Positions 13,801-26,395 of a stretch of 64,000 nucleotides of DNA are shown piece by piece. The notes below the pieces were generated by a model. The model did no database searches and had not been told where the DNA came from. It saw only the letters and a program-made list of their open reading frames with translations. Every line of letters starts with the position of its first letter. Position 1 is the first letter of the stretch. The DNA is from Gorsachius magnificus. Its lineage: Eukaryota > Chordata > Aves > Pelecaniformes > Ardeidae. The stretch is from assembly GCA_034008185.1 (NCBI GenBank), contig CM067081.1, forward strand, positions 14,693,821 to 14,757,820. Direction: 5' to 3'. A program made the translations under genes and the position numbers.

Positions 13801-16800
13801 AGTAATAAACAGCACTGGAAAAAAAAGGAAATGTGTACAAATATTAAGGAAAACTGTTCAATTATTAACTGAGCAGTGAAATAGCTTATTCTGAAGATCT
13901 AAATTTAGGAATTTAACTTAATGGAAATTTTTAAAGACTAATCATATAAAGGGCTGATAATATTTGGTCTTGTCTGAGGGCAAAAGAAGAGCCTGAAGGA
14001 CATGTGTTCTTGAGTTCCTTTTGATCACAATATTTTGATTCTTTCTGGAGCAGATTTTTCTTTAATATGAAAATCATGCCTATGACAATCAAATACACAT
14101 AATAATCTGGCATCCTTTCCCAGAAGCCATATTTTTATTGTATGTTATGTGGTCTCTTTAAAGAGCATATGTATGAGAAAGAGATTTCATCGGTCTTTAC
14201 ACGTTTCAATGACTGTCTACATTTCCTACATGTCAAATGTACAAATGAGACTATATGGGCTGTGTACACTGGTAATGACAATGTAATATTTGTATCCTCC
14301 AGTACAAGATCAGTCCTGACAGTACACTTACCTTTTCTACCATACTTTTTGTTATTGGCTGTGTGAATGGTTATAAGAAAGAAAATATTTGAAGATTTAT
14401 CACTGTAATTAAATCCGAACAAAGACAAATATGTGATTGGTAGAATTGTGTTTCAGGTAAGTGAGCATTAGATACAGAGCCCCCAGAGCAGAAAAAAGGC
14501 AATTTCATTGCTAGCTGATAAATTGACAATATCTGTTTGCTCTATGTGTGTGCATCACAATACAACAAATAAATTACCTTCATTAAATATTTTCTTGGAG
14601 GATTAATGAGCACTGATAATAAGCTACAGCAGCACAAAGAAATGCACCAAAATTATTTATCTGGTTGTGGTGAGAGGCTGGAGGAACAACCCATAGTTAT
14701 CATTCATCTTAGCTACAAAAAGCCTTCCCCCTTCTGAATGTGAAGTGTTCTCCATCATTAGATAGTGCTGCATATTTCACCCTTATTCTGTGGCTGGTAC
14801 ACAGAATATCCAAACAAAAAGTGTGATGATAAAGGTTAAAACTGGACGTGAGATAAAATAAGGTTTCTTATTTTCAGCAAGGGAGATCTAGGCGTATATT
14901 TTTCCAGATAGATTATTTTATTTAAACGAAATACTTCTGAATGGCAAAGCAAAGCCATCAGGCAAATTTCATGGTTTATAGCTCTGTATAGTAAATTCAG
15001 CCTGTAATCTTAAGTGCACCTTTTGCTGCTTTTTTTAATCAAGAAAAAAAATGAGAAGCAGCAACTTCTCCAAAATTGCTGAAACTCCCAGATTATCTCA
15101 GATTTTGGCTGTCAACAGACATCAGTACCATTTATTCATCAAGTACTGCCATCTTGTGGAACTGGGGTCATCAGAGGAAATCCTAAACAGAGGAAGAGAA
15201 ACGTATTTTCCACACAGGTTACCGGAAGAGATAGAGTACTACATCTCCAGCTGCATCACAGAAAGAAGACACAGACTTATTTCTTTTACAAACACCATAA
15301 CTCCAGAGAGTTATAGTTATGGGATGTGTGCTTGCATGCTTTGCCCTTGAAGATGTAATATTTGACCATTGTATGGACTGTTTATGTGAACTTCAAGGAA
15401 TTTGTATGATGACTTTCTTGTTACATCTTTACTTGCCACCTGAAATACCACTTAGCAGACAGGAGTGTTGAAAAGGCTGTCCAGAAACTGCATGTTAAAA
15501 GGATGAAACAATCAATTTGTCAGGAGAAAAACCTTGAAGAAAATCTGGGAAGCATTCAGGCACTAACAAACACAGGAGTGAATATGTGGTGCTATCCGAA
15601 CGCCTCCAGCACAGCTCTCATTACAGTACTTAAGAGGTTATTTCTTACTAACCCACAGTGACAGAAAGACTTTTTCATTATCATAGTACTGACATTTTCT
15701 GTATCAGAATATCTCCAAAAGCACAATACAGCACTAACACAAACGCTGATATGTCAGTATTCCAGCTTCATCCATTATGGGAAGCACGTCACGTTGTGAC
15801 AATTTAGGAATTAGTGTTGTGAAACACAGAAAATAGATCTACAAAAATCATTTAAGAAATTACAGTATACAAAATGTCACACCATAAATTCCTTTTGGCA
15901 AGTGATAGATTATCTCCTCTCACTACTTTATCGCCAGGTGACCCAGATTTTCACCTACATAGCCCACTAAAAAGTACTTAATAAAACACAGAAACAAATT
16001 GGACACTTGAAAGACTTTCCAAATTACCTTCTGAAAACAGATACAAAACTCCTTGGAGACATTTTTCTGTAAACAAGGTTGGTAATTTATAAAAGGAAAT
16101 GCCAGTTTTGCGGTTACCAAAATTACTTAAATAATTTTCACCACAAGTCTTTGCATATAACAGAACTTAACAGCAGAAGAGTCCTCCAGCCCAAGCCACA
16201 GGAGAATGTCAATTTACAGCTGCCTCTACAATTCATAATTTCTCTGTCTTTTTAGTCTCTGTTTCTGTTTGTGTTGATGAATAGTATCTATGTAAAAGTT
16301 TCTCTTGTGTTGGCAGTCAACTGTAATTTCCAGCAAGGGCTCTGCATCATCTTTGTGGTTTTGGCATAGGTGTCACATTAAAAATAAAAAAGATGGGCAT
16401 AAAAATAAAAAATAAGCTCAGCATATATTCTGTAAAAATACTCTAAACTTCTGTATACTGCAATATTCACAGTTTCTTATTTTTACTTAAACTTTTTTTT
16501 CCTTATTAAAAGCAAAATGAGTACCTCATGGAGAAATCATTTACTCAGTCTTTTCTCAAAAGGAGATGGCTTCAGAATGTTCATATCTAGGGTAGTTATT
16601 TCCTGATTTTACAGTTGTAATTTTGTTTATTTAGATTTTGATAGCACTGGCTTTTAGCTTCAAAATCTCTTGAAGCTCATCATAATTCACCTATCAGGCT
16701 TGAGATGCATCTCTGGAGCTTAGTCTCATATTAAAAAGTTAATACAATGACACTTGCACTTTGTGCTTAGCCAAATGACACTGGTTCTAAAATCTTTTAA

Positions 16801-17221
16801 CCTAAATAATTATAGGAAAATATACGCTTGAAGTTCACTAGAACTGCAGTGAGCTGTGTACAAATAGGTCTAGTTTCAGATGTTTGGTCTTAGGCTTCTT
16901 GTTCTGAAATTCAAAAAGTTCAGTCAGCAATTTGCTATTTTGTAACAGTGGGATTTCAGATAATATTTAAATGCAAGTCTTTCTTCTCATAGTTTACATG
17001 GGTTCATGGGCTGAATTGCTGTGGGACTTGGGGCGTGTGATTATATTCACTGTTGGATTAGATTATTTTATTGTGCATGTACTGCAGATGACAGACTTCT
17101 CTATAGAGAGACAGAAAGGTTTTAAATGTTGATTCTCCATCATTCTCTCTCTATTAGTTATTTTTATATGTCATTGCAATCATTGGGGTATTCTCTTATA
17201 TATGACACTGCCAGAAGAAAA

Positions 17222-17250
17222 AACAAAACAAAACCAAAACAAAACAAACC
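17222..17250. repeat. A/C-rich simple sequence (CAAAA-type)
   Basis: Repeated AAAAC-like units form a short low-complexity stretch in the first large intron. No retroelement body was recognised next to it. Confidence 0.75.
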
Positions 17251-19822
17251 CCTATGTTTTGTACTTGGACTACCTTTATTAGCAATTCTATGATTTAAGA
17301 ACCCTAAATCTTAATTTTGCTGGCATACAAACTGGGAATATTCAGACCCCAGAATGTGAACATCAATACATGTTTCATCCTCTACCATGGCTGCAAATTT
17401 AGAAATGTGAGACCTTTGTACGATGGATCAATGACAAGGTACACCCATTATCCCATAACTGCAGTCATTCTCTTAACGCCCTTTTGTAAAATCACTTCTG
17501 CAAGATCATCCATCTATTTCTGTCAGCTAAAAACTGTTGGGTCCCCAGATCCCAAGCCAGCTGTAGTTGTTTCTGACTATTCTGCATAGCATGCATTGGA
17601 AATCACAGTTTCCTTGAGCTATTTTCACTGAAGCCTATGCATACTGTATGGACATAACACTCAAAATCATGTTTAAGAATCTGCTGAACTCATTAACCAG
17701 GTCTAATGGGAAAGAAACTTCATAAAGGGTGTAAAGGGCTCTTCACCTGCAGAGAAGGTTCATATTTCCAGATCACTTCCACATCTGAGCATTCAAATGC
17801 AAAGTCTTCAGATTTTTTGAAAGTGTATTCCCAGGGTTTTGCTGATTAGAAATGAAAAATAGGAGTAATTCCTTCAATGTCAATGGGCTGACAATGATCA
17901 AGAAGTAAACTGTTAGCACTTTTGGCTGTGCTTTGGAGTTTGGGATCCTGGCTGGAATACAGATGCCATAGGTATGCACAAATAAAAGCATTAACTGTAG
18001 CTTAATAGCATAAGTAATCTGAGTTTTAGATTTGGCAGAAGTTCTATTGCTTTTTTCTCAGTACCCTATCCCAGTACCTATTTATCCATCATTCCAGTTT
18101 TAAGAGCAAAAATCATTTAGAAGGTGACAAAATTACAGTATCCCCCCTGGATTCAGTACCAGCAAAGACTAAGTACTCTATTTCCTTAGAGGCACAAAAA
18201 TTTATTGCCTCAGATCTGCTCCTTAGGAGTAGTTCTAATTAATAAATGAATAATTAACTGCATGTGTTTTTAGGGGAAAAATGGAGAAAATTCTATTCTA
18301 CATGAACTACCAGTGAACCCACGATGACGACTACTTTACATTTGGTTTGAACTACTTTTAAGCCAGAGCAATTAGTAAGACTGATTGCTTTCATTTGAAT
18401 TGGTAACAGGTGTCTTCAATTAAAGCTTACGCATCTTCCTTGAACTTGTATGTTCATCATCACTTTGTAGAATTCTATGCTGCCATGAATCATTTCTGCC
18501 AGACAAGACATCATAGCAAAATGTGGCAATGAAATTTTCAGAGAGAAATATTTTGGGCTAATTAGTATTTTGCCTGAAAGATAACAGAAGAGGAAGGAAA
18601 TTTTGAATACTCTGAGAACTCTCTGTGAGCCCTGAACTCCTCAGGGTCCCGTGTAACCACTCAGAATTGCAATTAGATCTGAAAAAGGTTTTAAGCAAAA
18701 AGTCAATGTGTGCAGCTTAATTCCCTGTTTTGGAGAAGTCTTCCCCTACTGTCAGGAGAACATATTTATGTTTAGTCCTTTAACATATCATTTTTGTACT
18801 AATACCATCAGTTTTTCATAAGAAAATGTTCATCTGACTTCAAAACTAGGCTGAACTTCTTCAAAATTAACCCACTATATCCCACATCTCTACCCCACTG
18901 CTTCCAATGTTGGCTTATATTGGTTAAAAAAACAGTCATTGTGCTTTTCCATTCCTTTCTGACCACAATGTCAGGGAACAGTACAACACAGGGATAGAAA
19001 GGACAGATCAGTTTGCGTTTCTAATGCTTTCTGTACTGTCAAACTGCACACCTGGCTATGGCATATATTTAGCTAGGACGTTAATGTGTTTAGCAGTTCT
19101 TGTACCATAAACAGCTATATCAGTTCCTCTCCTATCATTAGCAGAAAAGCACACATAAAAACTTAGATGTTGATGCGTTTCCTCCCACCCATTTCATGCT
19201 TTCCTTTTCCAACTAACTTTATATCAAGAAAACATTTTGACTGTGGTGGGGAAAAAACTATGAGAGAACCGGACTGACACGTGCAATTACTGTCTTCATA
19301 TCACTGCAGAAGCTGAGAGTAGTCACCTAAGAAATTAGAGTCTAAACACTTGGAACTTGCTATACCAATGGAGCATCTTGGATCATCTTGGAGCAGTGGC
19401 AGGGATATTATATACCTGAACTTGCTTTGGCTTTTCTGATTTTGGAGTCAGGTCTTTAAAGACTATCATGGGGGAAGATTACAAAAGAAATTGCCTTACG
19501 GCTAATGTGCCGGTATAAGTAGTGAAGAATTTTTTTTTTAAGTGTGAAGACAAAATGAAACAGTAGAAGATAAGATTGAAAGGAGAACAACATGTAAAAA
19601 AGCATACATAAGGTTAAAGCTTTAAAGTCTCAACTGGTGGAATCCACATGAATAACTACCTGCAAGGAATACCCTTCTAAATCAGAATGTCATTAACTTT
19701 ACTGATACTTCTAATGCAGAGACATTAATGCATCTAGGTTTTTAATAAATCACGATATAATCTTGTACAGAATAATATGAAATAATCTTTTTTTTCTCAA
19801 CCAGTTATTATGAGTATAAAGG

Positions 19823-19840
19823 GAAAAGTATATACTTTTC
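19823..19840. repeat. Perfect 18-bp palindrome
   Basis: GAAAAGTATATACTTTTC is its own reverse complement, with no spacer. It lies about 750 bp upstream of the Ig2 second exon, in AT-rich intron. No function is known to me. It could be chance, a dimeric protein site or a small cruciform. Confidence 0.9.
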
Positions 19841-20586
19841 AGGTGAAGAGAATGATTCATGGGATAAAAATGAGAACCAAGGCACTGATTTAATTACCTT
19901 TTTTAAAAATCACTTTGATTAGTCTTTGATCCATCAGATTATGAGACAAAGAAGTTGGTAGCTTTGGTTTAAGGAATTATTCATTGTTCATAGGGATTTA
20001 AGCTGCATATAGGAAGGGTTCTGAGATGCTTCAGTGAAGCAGATGTAGAAGATAGAAGTAGTGCGGTAATACTACCTGCCAGGTAGGTTGAACAGTTATT
20101 CAAATCTGCTGATTTTAAAAGCAGATGTTCAGATTATAAAACTGTTTATATACACACATAGAAAAGTCATCCCTAGCTCTATAGGATGCATCTTGCTATA
20201 GTTCACTGAAATTTTGAACAAGTACAGAAAAGAATGTTTTATATATTATTTCTGGCTTGACCTGAAAGATAAGAACAGGGAATTATATAATATGTGTGAT
20301 TTCTGAGTCTGTTGAATAATTTAATTAATTTTCTTGAATTAAATCTGTCATTGGACTCAATGCTTGTGTTGTTTCCACAATTCCAAGGAGAGAAAAAAAA
20401 AATCTCTTCAGCTCTAAAACAAACAAACAAAAACCCAAACAAATAAAAAGTTTAAAAGTCTCTAGCTTTTGGGTGTTTTATAGATTATTTAAATAAAGGG
20501 AATGAACAGGTACTGAGTGTAACCATTAATATTACACAATATTGTTTCTGTAATTTCTTTCTCTTATTTTTTCTACTTTCTTTCAG

Positions 20587-20790
20587 AGATCATCTATAGC
20601 TGGGTATTTAATGAATTCCCGTCTTTTGTGGCAGAAGACAGCAGACGGTTCATCTCTCAAGAGACAGGCAATCTCTACATCTCCAAGGTGCAAACTTCTG
20701 ATGTTGGCAGCTACATATGCCTGGTAAAAAACACAGTGACAAATGCCAGAGTTTTGAGTCCTCCTACACCTCTGACACTGAGAAATGATG
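20587..20790 (+). CDS. CNTN5: Contactin-5 exon: remainder of Ig2
   Basis: This 204-nt exon is symmetric (phase 1 to phase 1). Its first two bases complete a Glu codon begun in the exon at 714-809, after which it reads I-I-Y-S-W-V-F. The C-strand Trp is at 20601-20603. The F-strand motif DVGSYICLV carries the second disulfide Cys at 20718-20720, and the exon ends [12 protein letters not shown], the Ig2-Ig3 linker. Two overlapping AG dinucleotides occur at the acceptor (20585-20586 and 20587-20588). The first is required for frame and gives the family-standard Glu. The donor is G|GTAAGA. Identity with the CNTN5 type of contactin is very high by eye. Together with the preceding exon it encodes a complete V-like/I-set Ig domain, half of the Ig2-Ig3 unit that family members use to bind PTPRG. 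Confidence 0.95.
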
Positions 20791-21877
20791 GTAAGAAAGG
20801 CATTTTTTCTGGGTATCACATGGAAGCAAAAACACTAAGCCAAAATACTCTAGTTAATTTAAGAACCATGATTTTACTGTTTTTCAATATCTGCTTGCAT
20901 TTACTGCAGTAATCAGCAAAGGAAAGGCGTTCAAGGAGACAGCTTCTTTTAAAACTTCTAACAGTTGTGGGAATATTTAGACCTCCGAAGGCTGAGGTGC
21001 AATCTGACACCTCCTGATGTATTTTGTTTAAAACAGTTACTCCTTCTTGCTATTCTGGTACTCTGTCACTGACAGAAAGATGCAAATCTTCCTCAGTAAC
21101 ATCTGTTTCTTTAGGGCTCAGTTCATTTGCCTCGATGCAAGTGGTCACTGCCACACTGAGATACCCTCAGGCATCTGAGACATCGACAGGGGACCGGCAA
21201 GTATCACAGGGCATACAGACCAGCAGCAGGATGCCAGGAGATATACATTCATGCATCTCAGATGACACAAGGCACGCATAGTTAGACAACTGAACAAACA
21301 CTCTATTGCTTAAAGCTTTACCTGTTGCTGTACTAAAGACCTGTTACACTTCCAGGCTCCAGTTCAATGCACTGGTTAAGTACCACCAGGAACACCTCAA
21401 TAGCTTTGATTACAATGATAGTTAGTTATCCAGGTAGTTTTGCATTTCATTAAGGCATATAACTGCAGTATTTTTTCTGTAAATAAATGCCTAAATCTTA
21501 TTATCAAAAAGTGACCTAGGATTTTTTTTTTCCAAAAAACCAAAAGAAAACACCTTCCCATAATATTTTTTATGGAGTAGTATGACATTTCCATATAAAT
21601 GATATGTAACTCTGATTCTGTTGGAATATCTGCCTATAGAGACAATTGTGTTATTTTCTCTTCTGCAGGAAAAAAGGTTAATATTTATTACATTAGAATT
21701 GAGGGGGTTGTGTCTTCTGTCAAAATGATGTTATTTTTTGAGAATAATAATTAAGGATTTTCTAAGTGCCTATATTTTCCTTTTTTTCCAAGATGTTCCA
21801 CATTTAGTGATACTTTCTCGTTCTTCAGAAATACATTTCAACAATTCAGCATACGTGATTCCATTTTTATATAAATC

Positions 21878-21900
21878 AGAGAGAGAGGGAGAGAGAGAGA
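21878..21900. repeat. GA-rich microsatellite
   Basis: This is a near-perfect AG dinucleotide run with one GGG interruption. It is simple sequence with no associated gene. Confidence 0.9.
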
Positions 21901-23362
21901 CTCTGAGGCTTTTGTCTTGCTTATAGCTTTTTCTAGAACTAAGACTAGTCCTGTGTTGCAGATGCACTACAAAAGCTGGACTTAAACACAGATGACTTAG
22001 TTTAACAAAGTAAGCAAAAAACGGGTTCAAATATTAGAGTGGAATTAAGTCAATGTTTATTTGTGGTAACAAGTTTAAATTTCTGTCTGCACAGCATACA
22101 GCCTCTGCAGCAAAAGCTGCATGCTTTACTTTATCATCTCCTATTTTCTTTTGCTGGTTTAGTACATATGCTAATTAATGAGTTTCAGGTGTTTTGTTTT
22201 ACAGAATGAATATAGCAGACCCAATCTTTTCAATATCAACCTTTGAAAATTAAAAAAAACCTAAACATTGACTGTCTCTTTAATCAGTTGAACTCTGAAA
22301 AAAAAGGTAGAATTTTATTGTTATATTTATTATTCATATCTTGCTCTATTGTTTCTTTATGACATTTCTTCTTGCTTGTATTGGGTTCCAGTTTTGTACA
22401 GAAATTCAACAGACTAATTATCTATATCACACTAACAGTACCCAGGCACACAATACAGTATAAGAAATGGAGTAAATAAGGATAAATGCAGAAGTCTACA
22501 TCATTGAGCTAAGAAACAAAATCTGTGAAGGAAAACTGCACAGATTTTCTTATATGTCAAGTGGGTAGTATATACCAGCCTCAAGCGAATTTGTGTTTCA
22601 TGGCTAGCTGTCATACAACTGTGATAATCCAACCTTCTGACTGTCCTGGAGTATTAGGGAGGCATTTGCACATGGATGAACTGTTCCTCAACTATTTCCC
22701 TATTCATTTTTTCACACACATGAATTTCTACCTATCTTCCATGTGTTAATTTTTATCTGTTAGGATTTCTGAAAAGCTCCTTTATTGTAGTGGAGTTCTT
22801 CAGTATTTCTTAGTAAATTGCTTGTTTTCCTGTATGTCTGAGCAAGTTTCTCAGTGAAGACACCCAGACTTTCCACCTAAACTTGCAGTCTCCATAAACC
22901 TACCTTGAAAAAATATTCAGGAAAATTCTGGTTGCTAAATCGTATTCATTATTTAGGACATCTGCCTTGTTTTACCTCCTCCACAGAATGCAGTAAGATG
23001 GGCCTTTTAAAAATTATCTGGAATTACAGTTAAAATATTCCATTAATGGTACTGTACTTTTTCTTTTTGATAGAAATTGCTTTAGGTTATACTGCTTTGT
23101 CCATTAACAATTATTAAAGGTCAATGACAGAATTTTAAATATGCATATACATTATACTCCAAAATATGGGGTAATATAGCTGCTGAAAAGAGGTATTCAC
23201 TAGAGTTAAAGAAAATTAGAATAATTTGTGGAGCAAGAAACAGCTGACGATGGACTTTAATAAGGAAGTGAGAAATTAAGAATGGCATTAAACCAAACAT
23301 CCAATTACCTGAAAATTTACTTTATGCTATGTTGCTGCGTTGTTTTATATGATTGTGAATAT

Positions 23363-23905
23363 GGCTTTGTCGTGGTTTAACCCAGCTGGCAACTAAGCAC
23401 CACACAGCCACTCGTTCACTCAGTGGGATGGGGGAGAGAATCAGAAAAAAAAAGTAAGACCCATGGGTTGAGATAGAGACATTTTAATAAGAGAAAATAA
23501 TAACAATAATAATAACAATAATGGTAAGAGTATATAGAGAATATACAAAACAAGTGATGCACAATGCAATTGCTCACCACCTGCTTACTGATGCCCAGCC
23601 TGTCCCGAGCAGCGATCACTCTCCCCCCAACCGACTAGCTCTCCCTGAGCATGACGCCGTATGGTCTGGGATACCCCTTGGGCCAGTTGGGGTCAGCTGT
23701 CCTGGCTGTGCCCCCTCCCAGCTCCTTGTGCCCCTGGCAGAGCGGGGGAAGCTGAAAAGTCCTTGACTGGTGTAAGCACTGCTCAGCAACAACTAAAACA
23801 TCAGTGTGTTATCAACATTCTTCTTGTACTGAATCCAAAACACAGCACTGTGCCAGCTACTAGGAGGAAAATCAACTCTATCCCAGTCAAAACCAGGACA
23901 GGCTT
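23363..23905 (-). mobile_element. Solo LTR of an avian endogenous retrovirus (533 bp) with GGCTT target duplication
   Basis: The LTR body runs from 23368 (TGTCGTGG) to 23900 (CAGGACA) with TG...CA termini. It is flanked on both sides by GGCTT (23363-23367 and 23901-23905), a 5-bp duplication typical of class III/ERVL-type integrations. No internal gag, pol or env sequence is present, so it is a solo LTR left by LTR-LTR recombination. A short A/T-rich simple stretch (AATAAT/AACAAT units) lies near 23492-23523. The minus orientation is inferred: in copies I recall, the TATA region lies on this strand downstream of a GACGTCA-like element, here degraded to GGCGTCATGC near 23650. A variant polyadenylation signal ATTAAA lies on the minus strand at 23483-23488. 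It resembles an LTR family common in bird genomes, but I cannot assign a database name. Confidence 0.88.
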
Positions 23906-26381
23906 TTTAAGCTTTATGATTATAAACTCAATTGAATCACTTTCAAGTTTTCAAATATTCACTTAAGTTTAAAAATCATACAGCTTTCTGAGTTCTAATG
24001 ACTGGTATCAGAACTGACATAATCTGACTCAGCACATTTGTCAGAAACCACAGGAAGAGCTTATGGTTTTAAAAAGCTTTTGTAACTGGCACCATATAAA
24101 AAAAATAATTTATATAGCCTGCATTATCTGGACATGTGTATCATTAACTCAAAAATATTCTACTTGATATATTTATCATCATTCTCAGATTTTGATGTGT
24201 AAACTGTACCTGTACCCAGGGGACTGGACAGCTTCTGACGAACAACACTACTATGATGACATTGGTCTCTATTTATCTGTGAGGAAGGCTTTCTGTCAAA
24301 CTCTGCAAGAATGTAGGAACATCCTGGGCTTTTATTAATCTTTTATTTCTTTTGTGATGTGTCTCAAAGGGGAACTTAGCTCCTTGATATGAAGCAAATT
24401 AAATAAAAACATCAAGAAATCCTTCAATGGATTCTGAATAAAATGAATACCTCATTTGTTCAGATGTCCTTGACAATCAGTCATTTCATACAATTCAATT
24501 TCACTTCAAGCTGGGTTATAAAAACACTCTAAAATTCTAAGGAGATAAAAAGTTTTAGCAGAAAATAAATAAATAAAAAGCATCATTTCATTAACTGCCT
24601 TTATAAAGCATTTAAAACTTTGAGGAATTATTTAATAACTGTTTACAAATAATGAACAAGGTTGTTAAAATGGATCTTTGCAGCCTTGGATGCTTTGGGA
24701 GCAGTAAATTATCTTGACTAACAAAATCAACAGAAAGCCTCTTCAAATTTAGGAAATAGAAACCTAGGGAGTATAAAATATTTGATGCTTAATAGCATAA
24801 GGCAGTTATTTCAAGTTCACACATTTTCATTACAGTTTTTCTTCCTTTTTTCATCTTTTTTATTTCTCTTGAAAAGATGTTAACTTTAACATCATTATTG
24901 TACAGGAGAGAATTGAGTAATTCTTCATTTTATCCCTGTGTAGATACTGCCTAGTGGCTTTGCTATGGTGAAATTTCCAGAAAAAAAAAGAACCTGTACA
25001 ATTTCAGACATCAGAGGATACTTTCTACTCTGTTCCATTAGAGCAAATTAGTTTATACCTCAACAGAGGTTGGTGTAGCTGACCAGAGATATTCTCATGT
25101 AATTGAATGCAGACCTTGACCTTCAAAATTTTTTCCATGTCATCATAGTTCTGTGAACTGAATCTTGTCTATCCCAATTTTATTGATTAATTCTATGTGA
25201 TTAATAGTCTCACATAATGATAGAACATATAGTTATCAAGGTAGTAAGGATGTTCATTTCTACTTTTCCATAATGGAATGTGTCCTGCAGGTGTTTATTC
25301 AGGTTGAACTCTGGGATATGTTGTTTGAACATTGCTGGGTTATCTAAAGATCTGTTTCCCAACATTAAGAAAAAATCAGAAGTCATAATAATTTCCCCAG
25401 TGGTGGAAATTAAGCAATAGCAAGGAATAGTATAGGACAGTAAGTTAATAAATAACATAAGATTAAAGATAGAGCAAAATCAACAGTTTCACAGACATAG
25501 ACTGTTTCCATCCCTGAAGAATGTTAATAATTAACATTAAAAAAGATTTGCTTAAAGACTAACCTTAATGTTTATGATCTGTCAGTTTTCTCCTTCCAGA
25601 AATGCACACACCATTTTTTTTTTCCTACTTGCATTGCTAGTTTTGTTTTCTAACATGTTTATTCATATGGAGCTGAATTCTAGAAGACACAAAGCATACC
25701 TGGGTTGTAATGGGAGTTGAAAATATTTATCCAGCTGTGACTTAGTCCTGTCAGGTTTTCTGGAGTTTCTGACTTTGTATCTGCCTCTCTTGTGTGGGTA
25801 TATTAACTCACATTTTTAAGTGTCGAGTCACATCTCATATTTGAATTGTGCAAGTCCATAAAAGCTATGAAAGACTGGGTGAAAACTGTGGGAACTCCTC
25901 CTAATGCTCCAGGACAGAACTCAAACCTGAAATAATCCTACTTTGATTTTTTTCAAGCAGAGCCAAACTGTCTGGGCAAAATAAAGTTCGATCTCTAGCA
26001 GTATACAAAGACTAATAGAAGTGACAGAGGCATCAAAGTACGTGAGGTCTGCTCCAGGGCAAGATTAATAAAATGGCAATGTCCCTAGACAGCCATTACT
26101 CCTGTAGTAAACACGGTTTCTCCCCTAAAATTGTAGTGAGATATTTTAATGTCGGGTCATTATGAAACTGAAAATAAGATACTTCCTACAATCTCTGCTT
26201 TTCTCTAATAAAAATACATCCTTCATGAGTTACACTTGTTTCATTCTGGCTCTTGTGCCTAGAACCTACTGCAAGGTTGGCAACAATAACAGGATGAAAG
26301 ACAAGATTAAAAAACCCCAAAACAACGGTATAATCTTATTTCAATTAAAAAAGAAAACAAGGACATATATATAAAATAGGA

Positions 26382-26395
26382 TGGGTGGGTGGGTA
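26382..26395. repeat. Short GGGT tandem repeat
   Basis: Three tandem GGGT units lie just before an A/T-rich stretch that includes a T run. There are only three G runs, one short of a canonical quadruplex motif. Confidence 0.8.

Larger units (their letters stand above)
810..20586 (+). other. CNTN5: CNTN5 intron within Ig2 (19.8 kb, phase 1)
   Basis: The intron runs from GTACAG at 810 to a pyrimidine-rich acceptor ending TTTCAG at 20586. It is AT-rich. It holds an antisense CR1 fragment near 12.1-12.4 kb, a degraded CR1/L3-like copy near 13.5-13.8 kb, a T21 run at 2833-2853, an A/C-rich stretch near 17.22-17.25 kb and an 18-bp palindrome at 19823-19840. The short open frames seen throughout have no recognisable family, lack splice context and look like chance. 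No other exon or RNA gene was identified. Confidence 0.85.

Noticed and set aside
15051..15350. 99-codon open frame on the + strand
   Set aside because: No family resemblance, no acceptor or donor consistent with a contactin exon, and no poly(A) or promoter context.
17317..17589. 90-codon open frame on the + strand
   Set aside because: No family match and no splice sites that would join it to CNTN5 in frame.
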